This document shows positions 32,209 to 40,970 of a stretch of 45,533 nucleotides of DNA, piece by piece. Every line of letters begins with the position of its first letter. Position 1 is the first letter of the stretch. The notes beneath the pieces are model-generated. The model was not told the DNA's origin, did not search any database, and worked only from the letters and a program-made list of their open reading frames with translations. The DNA comes from Collinsella aerofaciens (GTDB lineage Bacteria > Actinomycetota > Coriobacteriia > Coriobacteriales > Coriobacteriaceae): the NCBI RefSeq assembly GCF_019131995.1, contig NZ_JAHONA010000017.1, forward strand, positions 1 to 45,533, in the 5' to 3' direction. A program made the position numbers and the translations under genes.

Positions 32209-33453
32209 TTGCATTATCAGTTGAAACAATACAATCATAATAGAAGGATCACTGACCTGTTGTTAGCAATAGCAGTGATTTCCGGCCTCATGGTTCCCTT
32301 TCTTCGAGATTTGGGGTCATCATACTCACTTGCTACTGACTGGGAAGTTAACCGCTTTGCATTCAGTACTTCAAACGGACGCTTTGCTTCTTTATTTGAT
32401 TTGATTCAACAGATCAGCTTTTCGATTCTCTTGTTGCGTGCAATTAGTAAATCACGAAAAGCTAATTGGCTCGTTATATCTTGTTCAGTTTTTGGACTAA
32501 TAATTTATAGCTTAATGGCCGTAGTCAATAATGCGGGCGACTTAACCAGCGTGCTCTTTGGAAATGTTCCAACCACTGTATTTATCATTCCTCTATTCTA
32601 CCTATTAACAGAGGATCCAAGAATCGAGCAGTTGATTAAAGAATGGGTCCCGCTGTTATCATTGATTTGTTTTATCGCCTCACTAGCATCAATTATTAAA
32701 TTTAAATATCTTTGTGGCTTTGGATCTTATATCGGATGGTGTCCTGCGAGGGACTATTTTGCATTTGGCATCAGTTTATATTGGTCAACCGTGGTGCTTA
32801 AATCTAATGATGAACACGCCTATTTCATAACGATGGGCATAGGCATCCTGGCCTGCATCACCGCATTAATGCTGGCAACCAGAAGTTGGTTAATCCAACC
32901 AATGCTAGTCATGCTTGTTGCAACTTTTATGGCTAAAGGAATTGACAAAGTTTTTAAACGAACAGTAATTGTTATTTTTGCAACTGGAACGGCACTTTTG
33001 GCATTGTCGTTGATCTATCCTGAAGTTCTTGATTCGTTTTTAAACAGAATCGGAGAAGATACACGGTCTAACCAATATGATATTTTCTATAGCCAGGTTG
33101 AACCGGCATCGCTTATATTCGGCAACGGAATTAGCGCTGGATATAGATATGGCACGAATTCAAATTATCCTTTTTTCGATAATCAAATAATTTATTTGAT
33201 GTTTCATTTTGGCGTTTTAGCCGTTGTTCCGCTTTTGTACGTCCTGTTGCGATGCCTATTTGGTTCTTCCAAAAATAGCCAGTGCAAATTTGTTGCCCTC
33301 TTTTATCTCATGGCGATTCTGGGATTATCAACTTACTACTCTTACACAATTAATGTCGGGGTCGTGCTTCTATTTTCATCCTTTGGTTTTGCCCTAAACA
33401 ACATTGAACCAGAAAGATCTAATCGTATGCGCAATGCGGATGGTGAAAAATAA
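32209..33453 (+). CDS. O-antigen/polysaccharide polymerase-like membrane protein (Wzy)
   Basis: A 414-residue protein with about ten hydrophobic segments (for example LLLAIAVISGLMVPFL near the start and VALFYLMAILGLSTYY near the end) and a longer hydrophilic loop between late segments (about residues 285-325, with RIGEDTRSNQYDIF), as in Wzy polymerases. It would join repeat units on the outer face of the membrane. Sequence conservation in the family is low, so the call rests on topology and on being next to wzx. The TTG at 32209 with AAGGA 8 nt upstream is preferred; an ATG at 32140 would overlap the preceding gene. Its stop codon overlaps the wzx ATG. Confidence 0.8.
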   Translation: MHYQLKQYNHNRRITDLLLAIAVISGLMVPFLRDLGSSYSLATDWEVNRFAFSTSNGRFASLFDLIQQISFSILLLRAISKSRKANWLVISCSVFGLIIYSLMAVVNNAGDLTSVLFGNVPTTVFIIPLFYLLTEDPRIEQLIKEWVPLLSLICFIASLASIIKFKYLCGFGSYIGWCPARDYFAFGISLYWSTVVLKSNDEHAYFITMGIGILACITALMLATRSWLIQPMLVMLVATFMAKGIDKVFKRTVIVIFATGTALLALSLIYPEVLDSFLNRIGEDTRSNQYDIFYSQVEPASLIFGNGISAGYRYGTNSNYPFFDNQIIYLMFHFGVLAVVPLLYVLLRCLFGSSKNSQCKFVALFYLMAILGLSTYYSYTINVGVVLLFSSFGFALNNIEPERSNRMRNADGEK

Positions 33454-34883
33454 TGGCTTCGAACAAGGCTGCAACCAGTATGTTTTGGGCAATAGGTGAG
33501 AGATTTGCCACGCAAGGTACCCTATTTGTTATTTCCCTAATTTTGGCGCGTTTGCTGTCCCCGAGTGATTACGGTACTCTTTCGCTGCTGCTTGTATTTA
33601 CAAATTTGGCAGACGTGCTCGTCACAAATGGACTGGGCGAAGCGCTGATACAAAAGTCTGATATCAATCAAATTGACTACTCGACAATGTTGTCATGTTC
33701 AATTGCATTGTCGAGCATCTTATATGTATTGATATTTTTTGCGGCTCCAAGCATTGCAGACTTCTATGGAAATGCAAATATGTGTCTTTACCTAAGAGTT
33801 CTGGCATTACGTCTTCCTCTTTCGGCACTGAATGCAATTCAAAAGGCCTATATCGCAAAGAACTTTTTATTTAGATTGCAATTTTCTGCATCGTTCCTCA
33901 GCTCCTTGATCTCAGGATTAGCAGCTATCGTAGCTGCAATGTTGGGTTTTGGTATTTATGCGCTAATCATTCAGCAGATACTTACAGTTCTGATGACAAC
34001 GGTACTAATGGCTTGGTTAACAAAATGGACGCCTAGACTAAAATTCGTGGTTGGTTCAGCAAGAGAGCTGTTGCCCCTTGGAATACAATTTACAAGTGCC
34101 AATCTTATTAATTCTATTTATACAGAAGGCCGTTCTTTAGTCATCGGCAAATTCTATTCCTCCGCAGACTTGGCTTTCTTTAATCGCGGCAACCAATTCC
34201 CGGCTTTAATTGTAGGCAACTTAAACACTCCAATTAGTAATGTAATGTTGCCTCTAATGGCTGAAAAGAAAGACAGCCAATACGCGCTCAAATCAGTTCT
34301 TAGAAAAGCGATGCAGCTTTCTGCCTATCTCGTTTTCCCCATGATGGGAATTTTGGCTGCGTGTGCGCATCCTCTAGTTCTTGTTCTTTTGGGTCAAAAA
34401 TGGGCGGAATGCGTCCCGTATCTTCAAGTTGCGTGCTTGTTCTATCTATTTCAGCCCCTCCAATCTATGAATTGGCAGGCACTTAAAGCAGCAGGTCAAG
34501 GCGCCCTTTGTTTTAAGCTTGAGGTCATTAAGAAAGCTATTTCGTTCATCGTTTTAATTATGTCGATTCCTTTTGGTGTATTTGCGATCTCCCTTTCAAG
34601 TGCCATTTGCGGATTTGTCTCAATGTTAATTAACATGACCCCGAATAAAAAAGTGCTCGGCTATGGCATATTTGAGCAGCTTATTGACGTTCTTAAGCCG
34701 TCAATTGCCACATTGTTTTCCGTGGTGATCGCATTATTATTAATCCACATTTCAAACGGGAATCTTATTTCGTTAATCGTTGCCCCTCTCGGATCCTTAG
34801 GGTGTTACATCGTGCTATCTAAGCTGATGAATATCGAAGGATTTAATTTGCTTATGGACAAATTGTCCCTTCGTCGGAATTAA
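33453..34883 (+). CDS. Lipid-linked repeat-unit flippase (Wzx)
   Basis: A 476-residue protein of the polysaccharide transporter (MOP) family with about 12-14 membrane segments. The N-terminal region WAIGERFATQGTLFVISLIL and RLLSPSDYGTLSLLLVF are typical of WzxC-like flippases, as is FNRGNQFPALIVGNL. It moves undecaprenyl-linked repeat units across the membrane for Wzy. The ATG overlaps the stop codon of the polymerase gene (TAATG). Confidence 0.92.
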   Translation: MASNKAATSMFWAIGERFATQGTLFVISLILARLLSPSDYGTLSLLLVFTNLADVLVTNGLGEALIQKSDINQIDYSTMLSCSIALSSILYVLIFFAAPSIADFYGNANMCLYLRVLALRLPLSALNAIQKAYIAKNFLFRLQFSASFLSSLISGLAAIVAAMLGFGIYALIIQQILTVLMTTVLMAWLTKWTPRLKFVVGSARELLPLGIQFTSANLINSIYTEGRSLVIGKFYSSADLAFFNRGNQFPALIVGNLNTPISNVMLPLMAEKKDSQYALKSVLRKAMQLSAYLVFPMMGILAACAHPLVLVLLGQKWAECVPYLQVACLFYLFQPLQSMNWQALKAAGQGALCFKLEVIKKAISFIVLIMSIPFGVFAISLSSAICGFVSMLINMTPNKKVLGYGIFEQLIDVLKPSIATLFSVVIALLLIHISNGNLISLIVAPLGSLGCYIVLSKLMNIEGFNLLMDKLSLRRN

Positions 34884-34932
34884 CCGTTTTTTGTTAACGG
34901 CATTAATGAATCGATCAGGAATGAACTACAGA

Positions 34933-36141
34933 ATGAATAAACAGGTTTTATATTTAGTTCAATCAATTCCGGGGGATAATGCTCCTACAAAACATGCTTT
35001 CGCAATTTCCGATTTGCTGGTTAAATGTGGCTTCAACGTCCATTTTGTTCTTGCTGGAATAATTGAGCCGTCATCCAACGCCATAAGCAGTAATTACGAC
35101 TATCCCTTTGATTTTCCGTTTGAGGTGAAATTCGGGCACCATCAAATAGCCAAAAAGTATTACGAGCGGATCTCTTCTTCCTTCAGCTTTAAAGCCTTCA
35201 CTCGATGTTTCGATCAAATACAGCCCGACTTGGTTATTTATTACGGGATACAACATAAGCTTGCAAAACGGGTTTTAGATCATTGCCATGATTTTAACGT
35301 TCCCGTAATCGTTGATGAGACCGATTGGTTTACTCCGAAATTTACAGGAGATTTAGCTGCTTGGCTTGTGGAGAAATCTCGTTCTAAACGGGTGGCTGAA
35401 GTGGACAGATTGCTAGATGGAGTTATCGCAATCTCGCCCTTTTTTAAAAAACATTTCGATTCACTTTACTCCTCCCAAGGATATCCAAAGGTTTTTTATT
35501 TACCACCCTTAAATAGGGCCGGAGACTCTCTTAGTGACCCTTGCTCTCTAGAAGGATTGAAGCGGAGAACTATAACCAAGTTTGTCTATGCAGGTTCTCC
35601 CGCTGGGGGAAAAGACTCACTTACAGAGTTTATTTCGCTTATAAGTAATGACGCTATTCCTGCAATCACTCAACCAGTACTCGATGTAATTGGAATTGAT
35701 TTAAACCAGGCAGTCAGTTTAATGGGAAACATTGCCAGATCTAATAAGGTTCATTTTCACGGTCGTGTTTCCCATGGCAGCGTAATCAAAATGCTGCAAG
35801 AATCTGACTTTGGAATTCTATTTAGAACTCCTGATTTATATTCTCGCGCCGGATTTTCAACAAAATTCGCTGAGTGCATGTCGAACGGTGTTCCGATGTT
35901 ATGCAACGCGGTCGGAGGAGCCGATCTTATTCTCGAGAATATGATTGATGGAATTGTTATCCCAGATTTAAGCAATCAAGCTCTTCTTGACGGAATTACA
36001 AGCGCATGCAATTTAACTGACCATGAGTTGACCAGCATGAAACGAGCTGCGCTAGAAAAGGCCTTAAAACTCTTTGAATCTGACAATTATATAGATTCAT
36101 TTTCATCATTTCTCAATTCAGTACTTTCAATTCGCGAGTAG
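34933..36141 (+). CDS. Glycosyltransferase, GT4-like
   Basis: A 402-residue GT-B-fold protein. The N-terminus MNKQVLYLVQSIPGDNAPTK with a later VDETDWFTPKF, and the C-terminal VHFHGRVSHGSVIKML, GFSTKFAECMSNGVPMLCN and GGADLILENMIDGIVI fit the GT4 donor-binding half. The start is uncertain among ATG 34906, 34921 and 34933; 34933 gives a normal N-terminus, though AGGA lies 12 nt upstream. It closes the AT-rich block and is followed by the GC-rich uronic-acid genes. Donor and acceptor unknown. Confidence 0.78.
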   Translation: MNKQVLYLVQSIPGDNAPTKHAFAISDLLVKCGFNVHFVLAGIIEPSSNAISSNYDYPFDFPFEVKFGHHQIAKKYYERISSSFSFKAFTRCFDQIQPDLVIYYGIQHKLAKRVLDHCHDFNVPVIVDETDWFTPKFTGDLAAWLVEKSRSKRVAEVDRLLDGVIAISPFFKKHFDSLYSSQGYPKVFYLPPLNRAGDSLSDPCSLEGLKRRTITKFVYAGSPAGGKDSLTEFISLISNDAIPAITQPVLDVIGIDLNQAVSLMGNIARSNKVHFHGRVSHGSVIKMLQESDFGILFRTPDLYSRAGFSTKFAECMSNGVPMLCNAVGGADLILENMIDGIVIPDLSNQALLDGITSACNLTDHELTSMKRAALEKALKLFESDNYIDSFSSFLNSVLSIRE

Positions 36142-36167
36142 TTATTTCGATCATCCAAAGGAGCGAT

Positions 36168-37205
36168 ATGTCAAATAAAATTCTCGTCACCGGAGCGGCC
36201 GGCTTCATCGGTGCCTTCCTCGTCAAGAAGTTGCTCGAGGAGACCGATGACGTGATCGTCGGCCTCGACAACCTCAACAGCTACTACGACCCCGGCATCA
36301 AGGATGCGCGCCTGCGCATGCTGGCCGGGGCCGACGCGGACGGCCGCTTCACTTTCGTGCGCGGCGACTTGTGCGACGCCGCCCTCATCGAGCGCCTGTT
36401 CGCCGAGAACGGCTTCGACGTCGTTGTGAACCTCGCCGCCCAGGCGGGCGTCCGCTACTCCATCGAGAACCCGCGCGCCTACCTCGAGAGCAACCTCATC
36501 GGCTTCTTCAACATCCTCGAGGCCTGCCGCCACCACCCGGTCAAGCACCTGGTCTACGCGAGCTCCAGCTCGGTCTACGGCGGCAACAAGAAGGTGCCGT
36601 TCTCCGAGGAGGACCGCGTGGACTCGCCGGTGTCGCTCTACGCCGCCACCAAGAAGTCCAACGAGCTGATGGCGGCCGCCTACTCCAAGCTCTACTCCAT
36701 CCCGGCGACCGGCCTGCGCTTCTTCACGGTGTACGGCCCCATGGGCAGGCCCGATATGGCCTATTTCGGGTTCACCGAGAAGCTGCGCCGCGGCGACACC
36801 ATCAAGATCTTCAACATGGGAGACTGCCGCCGCGACTTCACCTACGTCGGCGACATCGTCGAGGGCGTGAGGCGCGTCATGGAAGCCGCGCCCGAGGTGA
36901 AGATGGGCGAGGACGGGCTGCCGCTCGCCGCGCACCGCGTCTACAACATCGGCAACTCGCACCCCGAGAACCTGCTCGACTTCGTCGACACGCTGCAGCG
37001 CGTGCTGGTGGAGGAGGGCGTGCTGCCTGCCGACTACGACTTCGAGGCCCACAAGCAGCTCGTGCCCATGCAGCCCGGCGACGTTCCCGTCACCTACGCC
37101 GACACCACGGCGCTCCAGCGCGACCTGGGCTACAAGCCCGCGACGCCGCTCGAGGACGGCCTGAGGGCCTTTGCCAAGTGGTATAAGCGCTACTACAACA
37201 TTTAG
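36168..37205 (+). CDS. UDP-glucuronate 4-epimerase
   Basis: Extended SDR that interconverts UDP-glucuronate and UDP-galacturonate. The 345-residue protein has TGAAGFIGAFLVKKL at residues 8-22, the family-typical DNLNSYYDPGIKDARL, SSSSVYGGNK, and the catalytic YAATKKSNE (YxxxK), then RFFTVYGPMGRPDMAYFGF. The YYD...K.ARL element separates it from UDP-glucose epimerases. AAAGGAG precedes the ATG. It works with the UDP-glucose dehydrogenase downstream. Strongly GC-rich, unlike the gene before it. Confidence 0.9.
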   Translation: MSNKILVTGAAGFIGAFLVKKLLEETDDVIVGLDNLNSYYDPGIKDARLRMLAGADADGRFTFVRGDLCDAALIERLFAENGFDVVVNLAAQAGVRYSIENPRAYLESNLIGFFNILEACRHHPVKHLVYASSSSVYGGNKKVPFSEEDRVDSPVSLYAATKKSNELMAAAYSKLYSIPATGLRFFTVYGPMGRPDMAYFGFTEKLRRGDTIKIFNMGDCRRDFTYVGDIVEGVRRVMEAAPEVKMGEDGLPLAAHRVYNIGNSHPENLLDFVDTLQRVLVEEGVLPADYDFEAHKQLVPMQPGDVPVTYADTTALQRDLGYKPATPLEDGLRAFAKWYKRYYNI

Positions 37206-37211
37206 GAAATC

Positions 37212-37237
37212 ATGGCCCTGTAACAGGGGCCATTTTT
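37212..37237 (+). terminator. Terminator between the epimerase and UDP-glucose dehydrogenase genes
   Basis: ATGGCCC (37212-37218) pairs with GGGCCAT (37227-37233) followed by TTTT. It is a complete intrinsic terminator inside the operon, upstream of the last gene, and so a plausible target for the LoaP-like antiterminator. Confidence 0.8.
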
Positions 37238-37274
37238 AATGCGAATTATTGCTCTTTGACAATTGGAGAATGAC

Positions 37275-38534
37275 ATGAAGATCGCTGTCGCCGGTACCGG
37301 CTACGTCGGCCTGTCCCTCGCCGTCCTGCTCTCGCAGCACAACGAGGTCCACGCGCTTGACATCGTCCCCGAGAAGGTCGAGAAGATTAACAGCTACGTA
37401 TCGCCCATCCAGGACGACGAGATCGAGCGCTTCCTGGCGGAGGCCAAGGCGGGGGAGCGCGAGCTCGACCTGCACGCCACCGTCGACGTGGCGGAGGCCT
37501 ACGCGGGCGCCGACTACGCCGTCATCGCCACGCCGACGAACTATGACTCGGACAGGAACTTCTTCGACACGAGCTCCGTCGAGGCCGCCATCGCCGCCGT
37601 GCGCTCGGTGAACCCGGACGCCTGGATCGTCATCAAGTCGACCATCCCCGTCGGCTACACCGCGGGCCTTCGCGAGAGGCTGGGCGACAGCAAGATCTTC
37701 TTCAGCCCCGAGTTCCTGCGCGAGAGCAAGGCGCTATACGACAACCTGCACCCCAGCCGCATCGTGGTGGGCGCGCCGAAGGAGGACGCCGATGCCGTCG
37801 CGGCGGCGGAGAAGTTCGCCGGCCTGCTCGCGCAGGGCGCCGACCCCGCCGAGCTGGAGCGCGTGAACGCCGACGGCTCCAAAGGCATCCCCGAGCTCGT
37901 GCTGGGCACCACCGAGGCCGAGGCCGTCAAGCTCTTCGCCAACACCTACCTGGCGCTGCGCGTGGCCTACTTCAACGAGCTCGACACCTACTGCGAGGTC
38001 CGCGGCCTCAACACCCGCGACGTCATCGACGGCGTGTGCCTGGAGCCGCGCATCGGCAGCCACTACAACAACCCCAGCTTCGGCTACGGCGGCTACTGCC
38101 TGCCCAAGGACACAAAGCAGCTGCTGGCCAACTACAGGGACGTGCCCCAGAACCTGATCGAGGCCATCGTGGACGCCAACCGCACCCGCAAGGACTTCGT
38201 GGCCGACGAGGTGCTGCAGATGGTGTGGGACCGCGTGTACGAGGGCAAGGAGAAGCCGGTCGTGGGCGTCTACCGCCTGACGATGAAGTCCAACTCCGAC
38301 AACTTCCGCGCGAGCTCCATCCAGGGCGTCATGAAGCGCGTGAAGGCCAAGGGCGTGCCCGTGGTGGTCTACGAGCCCACGCTGGACGCGCCGGAGTTCT
38401 TCGGCTCCGAGGTGACCCACGACCTGGATGCCTTCAAGGCAGGGTGCGACGTGATCGTCGCCAACCGCTGGAGCGACGAGCTCGCGGACGTGGCGGACAA
38501 GGTGTACACGAGGGATTTGTTTAAACGGGACTAG
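37275..38534 (+). CDS. ugd: UDP-glucose 6-dehydrogenase
   Basis: Oxidises UDP-glucose to UDP-glucuronate with two NAD. The 419-residue protein begins [19 protein letters not shown] (NAD-binding GxGxxG) and contains [34 protein letters not shown] with the catalytic Cys, and a C-terminal UDP-binding domain (VVYEPTLDA). It is of the short type found in capsule loci. The ATG at 37275 has GGAGA 5 nt upstream. It supplies the substrate for the preceding epimerase. A terminator ends the operon. Confidence 0.94.
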   Translation: MKIAVAGTGYVGLSLAVLLSQHNEVHALDIVPEKVEKINSYVSPIQDDEIERFLAEAKAGERELDLHATVDVAEAYAGADYAVIATPTNYDSDRNFFDTSSVEAAIAAVRSVNPDAWIVIKSTIPVGYTAGLRERLGDSKIFFSPEFLRESKALYDNLHPSRIVVGAPKEDADAVAAAEKFAGLLAQGADPAELERVNADGSKGIPELVLGTTEAEAVKLFANTYLALRVAYFNELDTYCEVRGLNTRDVIDGVCLEPRIGSHYNNPSFGYGGYCLPKDTKQLLANYRDVPQNLIEAIVDANRTRKDFVADEVLQMVWDRVYEGKEKPVVGVYRLTMKSNSDNFRASSIQGVMKRVKAKGVPVVVYEPTLDAPEFFGSEVTHDLDAFKAGCDVIVANRWSDELADVADKVYTRDLFKRD

Positions 38535-38591
38535 GGGAGAGGGCGGAACCAGGCTGATCCGCTTCAATCATTCGCTATTTTAACCGCGTCG

Positions 38592-38640
38592 AGGGCGGGG
38601 GTGTTCGGCATTAGCCGATACACCCCCGCCCTTCATTGTT
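38592..38640. terminator. Bidirectional terminator ending the polysaccharide operon
   Basis: GGGCGGGGGTGT (38593-38604) pairs with ACACCCCCGCCC (38620-38631), with a further TCGG/CCGA in the loop. It lies between the convergent ugd and hypothetical genes. TTCATTGTTCTT follows on the plus strand. Confidence 0.85.
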
Positions 38641-38659
38641 CTTCGCAGGTAAAATTCGC

Positions 38660-39103
38660 CTAATTCGAGCGATCGCTCAACGTGATTCGTGCCTTGAAAC
38701 CGGCTCCATATTCTCCCGCCCGTGCCTGGTCATCCAACTTGAAGCCGATGTTATACAGCTTCCCCGACTTCGTCTTCCGAACCAGGCCATGCTCCAACAT
38801 GAATGCGACAACGCGGCGATGTGCTTCGACGTCGTCCAAGTTCAGGTAGAAGCAGGCGACGCCTCTGCCGTTCTCGATAACGGACTCGAATGAGCTGTGC
38901 TTGCATTCCGCGACGACCATTCCGAGGGCCGCCTTGCGGCAGACTTCCTCCGCGAACTCGATATCGTTGAAGTAGAACATCCATTTCCCGCACCTGCTCT
39001 CGTCTAGCGCAGGTGCCAGCTCGGTGTCGATGTAGAACGAACACCATGGGTTGTCCACCCTGACGATTCGGCCGTCTTCGCTCAGCATCGTCTTCTCTTC
39101 CAT
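38660..39103 (-). CDS. Hypothetical protein in the defence island
   Basis: A 147-residue protein starting MEEKTMLSEDGRIVRVDNPW. The features DNPWCSFYIDTELAPALDES, CGKWMFYF, GVACFYLNLDDVEAHRRVV and GKLYNIGFKLDDQARAGEYG look like a conserved compact domain, but I do not recognise its function. The frame is open upstream into a recombinase fragment; the ATG at 39103 is preferred because GAGG lies 5 nt upstream and the recombinase-like sequence ends there. It could alternatively be translated as a fusion with the fragment. Confidence 0.6.
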   Translation of the reverse strand: MEEKTMLSEDGRIVRVDNPWCSFYIDTELAPALDESRCGKWMFYFNDIEFAEEVCRKAALGMVVAECKHSSFESVIENGRGVACFYLNLDDVEAHRRVVAFMLEHGLVRKTKSGKLYNIGFKLDDQARAGEYGAGFKARITLSDRSN

Positions 39104-39300
39104 CCATGCCTCATATGGTTTGAGGGTGCTTTCGTAGTACGCGATTGTTCTCGGAGAGCACCCCTCGACTTCCTTGTCGGTAAGGAAGAGACCGAGTAGA
39201 CTCGAGTTGCTGGGCACGCTGCTTTCGGCATGGCTACACATAGTGCTTTCGAGCACTGCTTTTAAGATTGCTTTATCTGCAGATAGTCTAGAACCGGCTA
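39104..39300 (-). pseudogene. N-terminal fragment of a tyrosine recombinase
   Basis: About 65 residues read as LSADKAILKAVLEST...LFLTDKEVEGCSPRTIAYYEST-LKPYEAW. The FL..KEVEGCSPRTIAYY portion is the helical core-binding (SAM-like) domain of phage-type integrases/XerCD proteins. The catalytic domain with R-H-R-Y is absent; the sequence runs in frame into the unrelated hypothetical protein. A 12-bp palindrome, TATCTGCAGATA (39274-39285), lies at the upstream edge. Such recombinases often accompany phase-variable hsdS genes, whose remnant lies just beyond. Confidence 0.65.
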
Positions 39301-39354
39301 CATCTGTGTTAGAACCATATTGATCATCGCTTCCACCGGGGGCTCCTTTCCCCT

Positions 39355-40089
39355 TGGTTCGATGGAAACAATTCTGAAGTGCAGGCCTATGTTCCGGTAA
39401 ATGATTATTTAGCTGAACTCGGAGAAGCCCTTTTTGCTCAAACAATTGAAGAGAACAAGCGAGAAAATCATTACCGTTCAGTCGAGTCATTCTGCGAAGT
39501 CAAGGGCGGTTAGAGGCTCCCTAAAGGTTCAGAGCTAATTGCAGAGGCAAACTCTCATCCATATATTCGAGTCCGCGACTTAAACAACGCTTCTGTTCTC
39601 TTACTCACTTCGGAAATGCTATATATCGACGATGAAACACGATCTAATATTTCGCGCTACGTTGTCAACACTGGCGATCTAATTGTTTCCGTTGTCGGAA
39701 CGATTGGCCTTACGGCGTATATCGGAAAAACGCTCGATGAGGCAAACCTCACAGAGAATTGCAACAAACTTACTTCGTATAAAGGCGACTTTGCGGCGTG
39801 GTCGTATTTCTTTCTTCGTAGCTCAATGGGCATGGAAGCTATTAGGCTTGGAACTGTTGGTGCCGTTCAGACCAAGCTTGCATTAAAAAACATTAAGTCG
39901 ATGAACGTCCCGTTTGCTCCAGCTTGTGCAATAGAAAGAACGACTTCGACGCTCAATGGTATTCTTGAGCTCATATAGGCTAATATACTCAAGTCGTAGG
40001 CTCTTGGCGAACTGCGTGACGCATTGCTTCCCAAACTCATGTAGGGCGAAATCGACGTCTCTCAGTTTGGCGCTGTTCGGATGGATTAG
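39355..40089 (+). pseudogene. Remnant of a type I restriction specificity subunit (hsdS)
   Basis: One frame over about 735 nt shows an HsdS half: NDYLAELGEALF, then CEVKGG-stop-RLPKGSELIAE, SHPYIRVRDLNNAS, GDLIVSVVGTIGLTAYIGK, LKNIKSMNVPFAP, and the conserved end LGELRDALLPKLM-stop-GEIDVSQF. The frame is interrupted by TAG at 39511, 39976, 39997 and 40042 and ends with TAG at 40087; there are no frameshifts. Two of the stops replace normally conserved residues (Lys in KGGKRLPKG, Ser in LMSGEID). Only one target-recognition domain is present, and no start codon is evident. No hsdM or hsdR is in the window. Confidence 0.8.
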
Positions 40090-40118
40090 GTATAGAGCGC
40101 TATGGCAGGGGGGCGAAG

Positions 40119-40970
40119 ATGATGATTGTTGTAAATGAATCGGCTGCTGCTTCATATCTATACCTAATGGGATTAACCATAGACGAAGAGCTGCCGCTTA
40201 CGCAACACCTCTCTCTATTGCCGGCCACGTGCAAGGCCTCGCCGGACGACATGATAAATTCTGTGATGAAATATGGCAGCGGAGATGAGACCGATTTAGG
40301 TGTCTTGATTGCCGTCCTTAGGAAAACTACAGCTCAGTTGCGCGTTGTTGGAGAGGGCAAAGAGCTTGCAGTTCGAGTTTGGAATGCCCAATCTGCAATA
40401 GTTCTATTGTCCGCGCTTTTGAATTGCGAATTGTATTGGCATGTTCAGAGCGATTCGCGGACAGAAGATTTTTCGCCATGCTCGGCAATCAATGTTGTTC
40501 TTTCTACAAGGTTGTTCATTCCAAGAAAATTGAAAGTGATCAACGATTCAGAGAAGCAGTGGATAAGACAGCATTATCGGGACGCATGGGAACTGTTTGA
40601 TAAAAACACGCGATTTGAGACCGCGGTGAATTCCTTGTGGAGCTACAAGCAATCGCTTCGACCTTCAGTTCAAATGGCGATTATATGGGCTGGGATTGAG
40701 TCATTGTTTGGAGTCCGGAGCGAACTTGTTTTTCGTGTCAGTACTCTCGCAGCTTTGTTTCTTGGAGGAGGCAAGCAAAAACAGCAAGAAATAAAGAAAC
40801 TATATAGAGCAAGGTCAGAAGCCGTTCATGAGGGAAAACAACCTTCTGAGTCTTGTGTTTCCGATTCTGCAAAATTATTGCAAGCGCTAATCTTGGAATG
40901 CGTCGAACGGGGCTGTTTACCAAATGAGGACGGTTTGCTTTTCGGATTCGAAGAAGGATCGGCTAAATAA
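40119..40970 (+). CDS. HEPN-domain protein (Apea-like)
   Basis: A 283-residue protein. The C-terminal part SLRPSVQMAIIWAGIESLFG followed by FRVSTLAALFLGGGKQKQQE and LYRARSEAVHEGK matches the Apea-like HEPN domain; RSEAVH gives the RX4H motif of HEPN ribonucleases. The N-terminal half is unassigned. AGGGGGG precedes the ATG at 40119 by 5 nt. HEPN RNases commonly act as toxins or abortive-infection effectors; that role is inferred from family and context. It looks intact, whereas its neighbours are fragments. Confidence 0.7.
   Translation: MMIVVNESAAASYLYLMGLTIDEELPLTQHLSLLPATCKASPDDMINSVMKYGSGDETDLGVLIAVLRKTTAQLRVVGEGKELAVRVWNAQSAIVLLSALLNCELYWHVQSDSRTEDFSPCSAINVVLSTRLFIPRKLKVINDSEKQWIRQHYRDAWELFDKNTRFETAVNSLWSYKQSLRPSVQMAIIWAGIESLFGVRSELVFRVSTLAALFLGGGKQKQQEIKKLYRARSEAVHEGKQPSESCVSDSAKLLQALILECVERGCLPNEDGLLFGFEEGSAK

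Noticed and set aside
37256..37261. TTGACA just upstream of ugd as a promoter -35 box
   Set aside because: A -10 box at correct spacing would fall inside the ugd coding region after its start codon, and no match is present.
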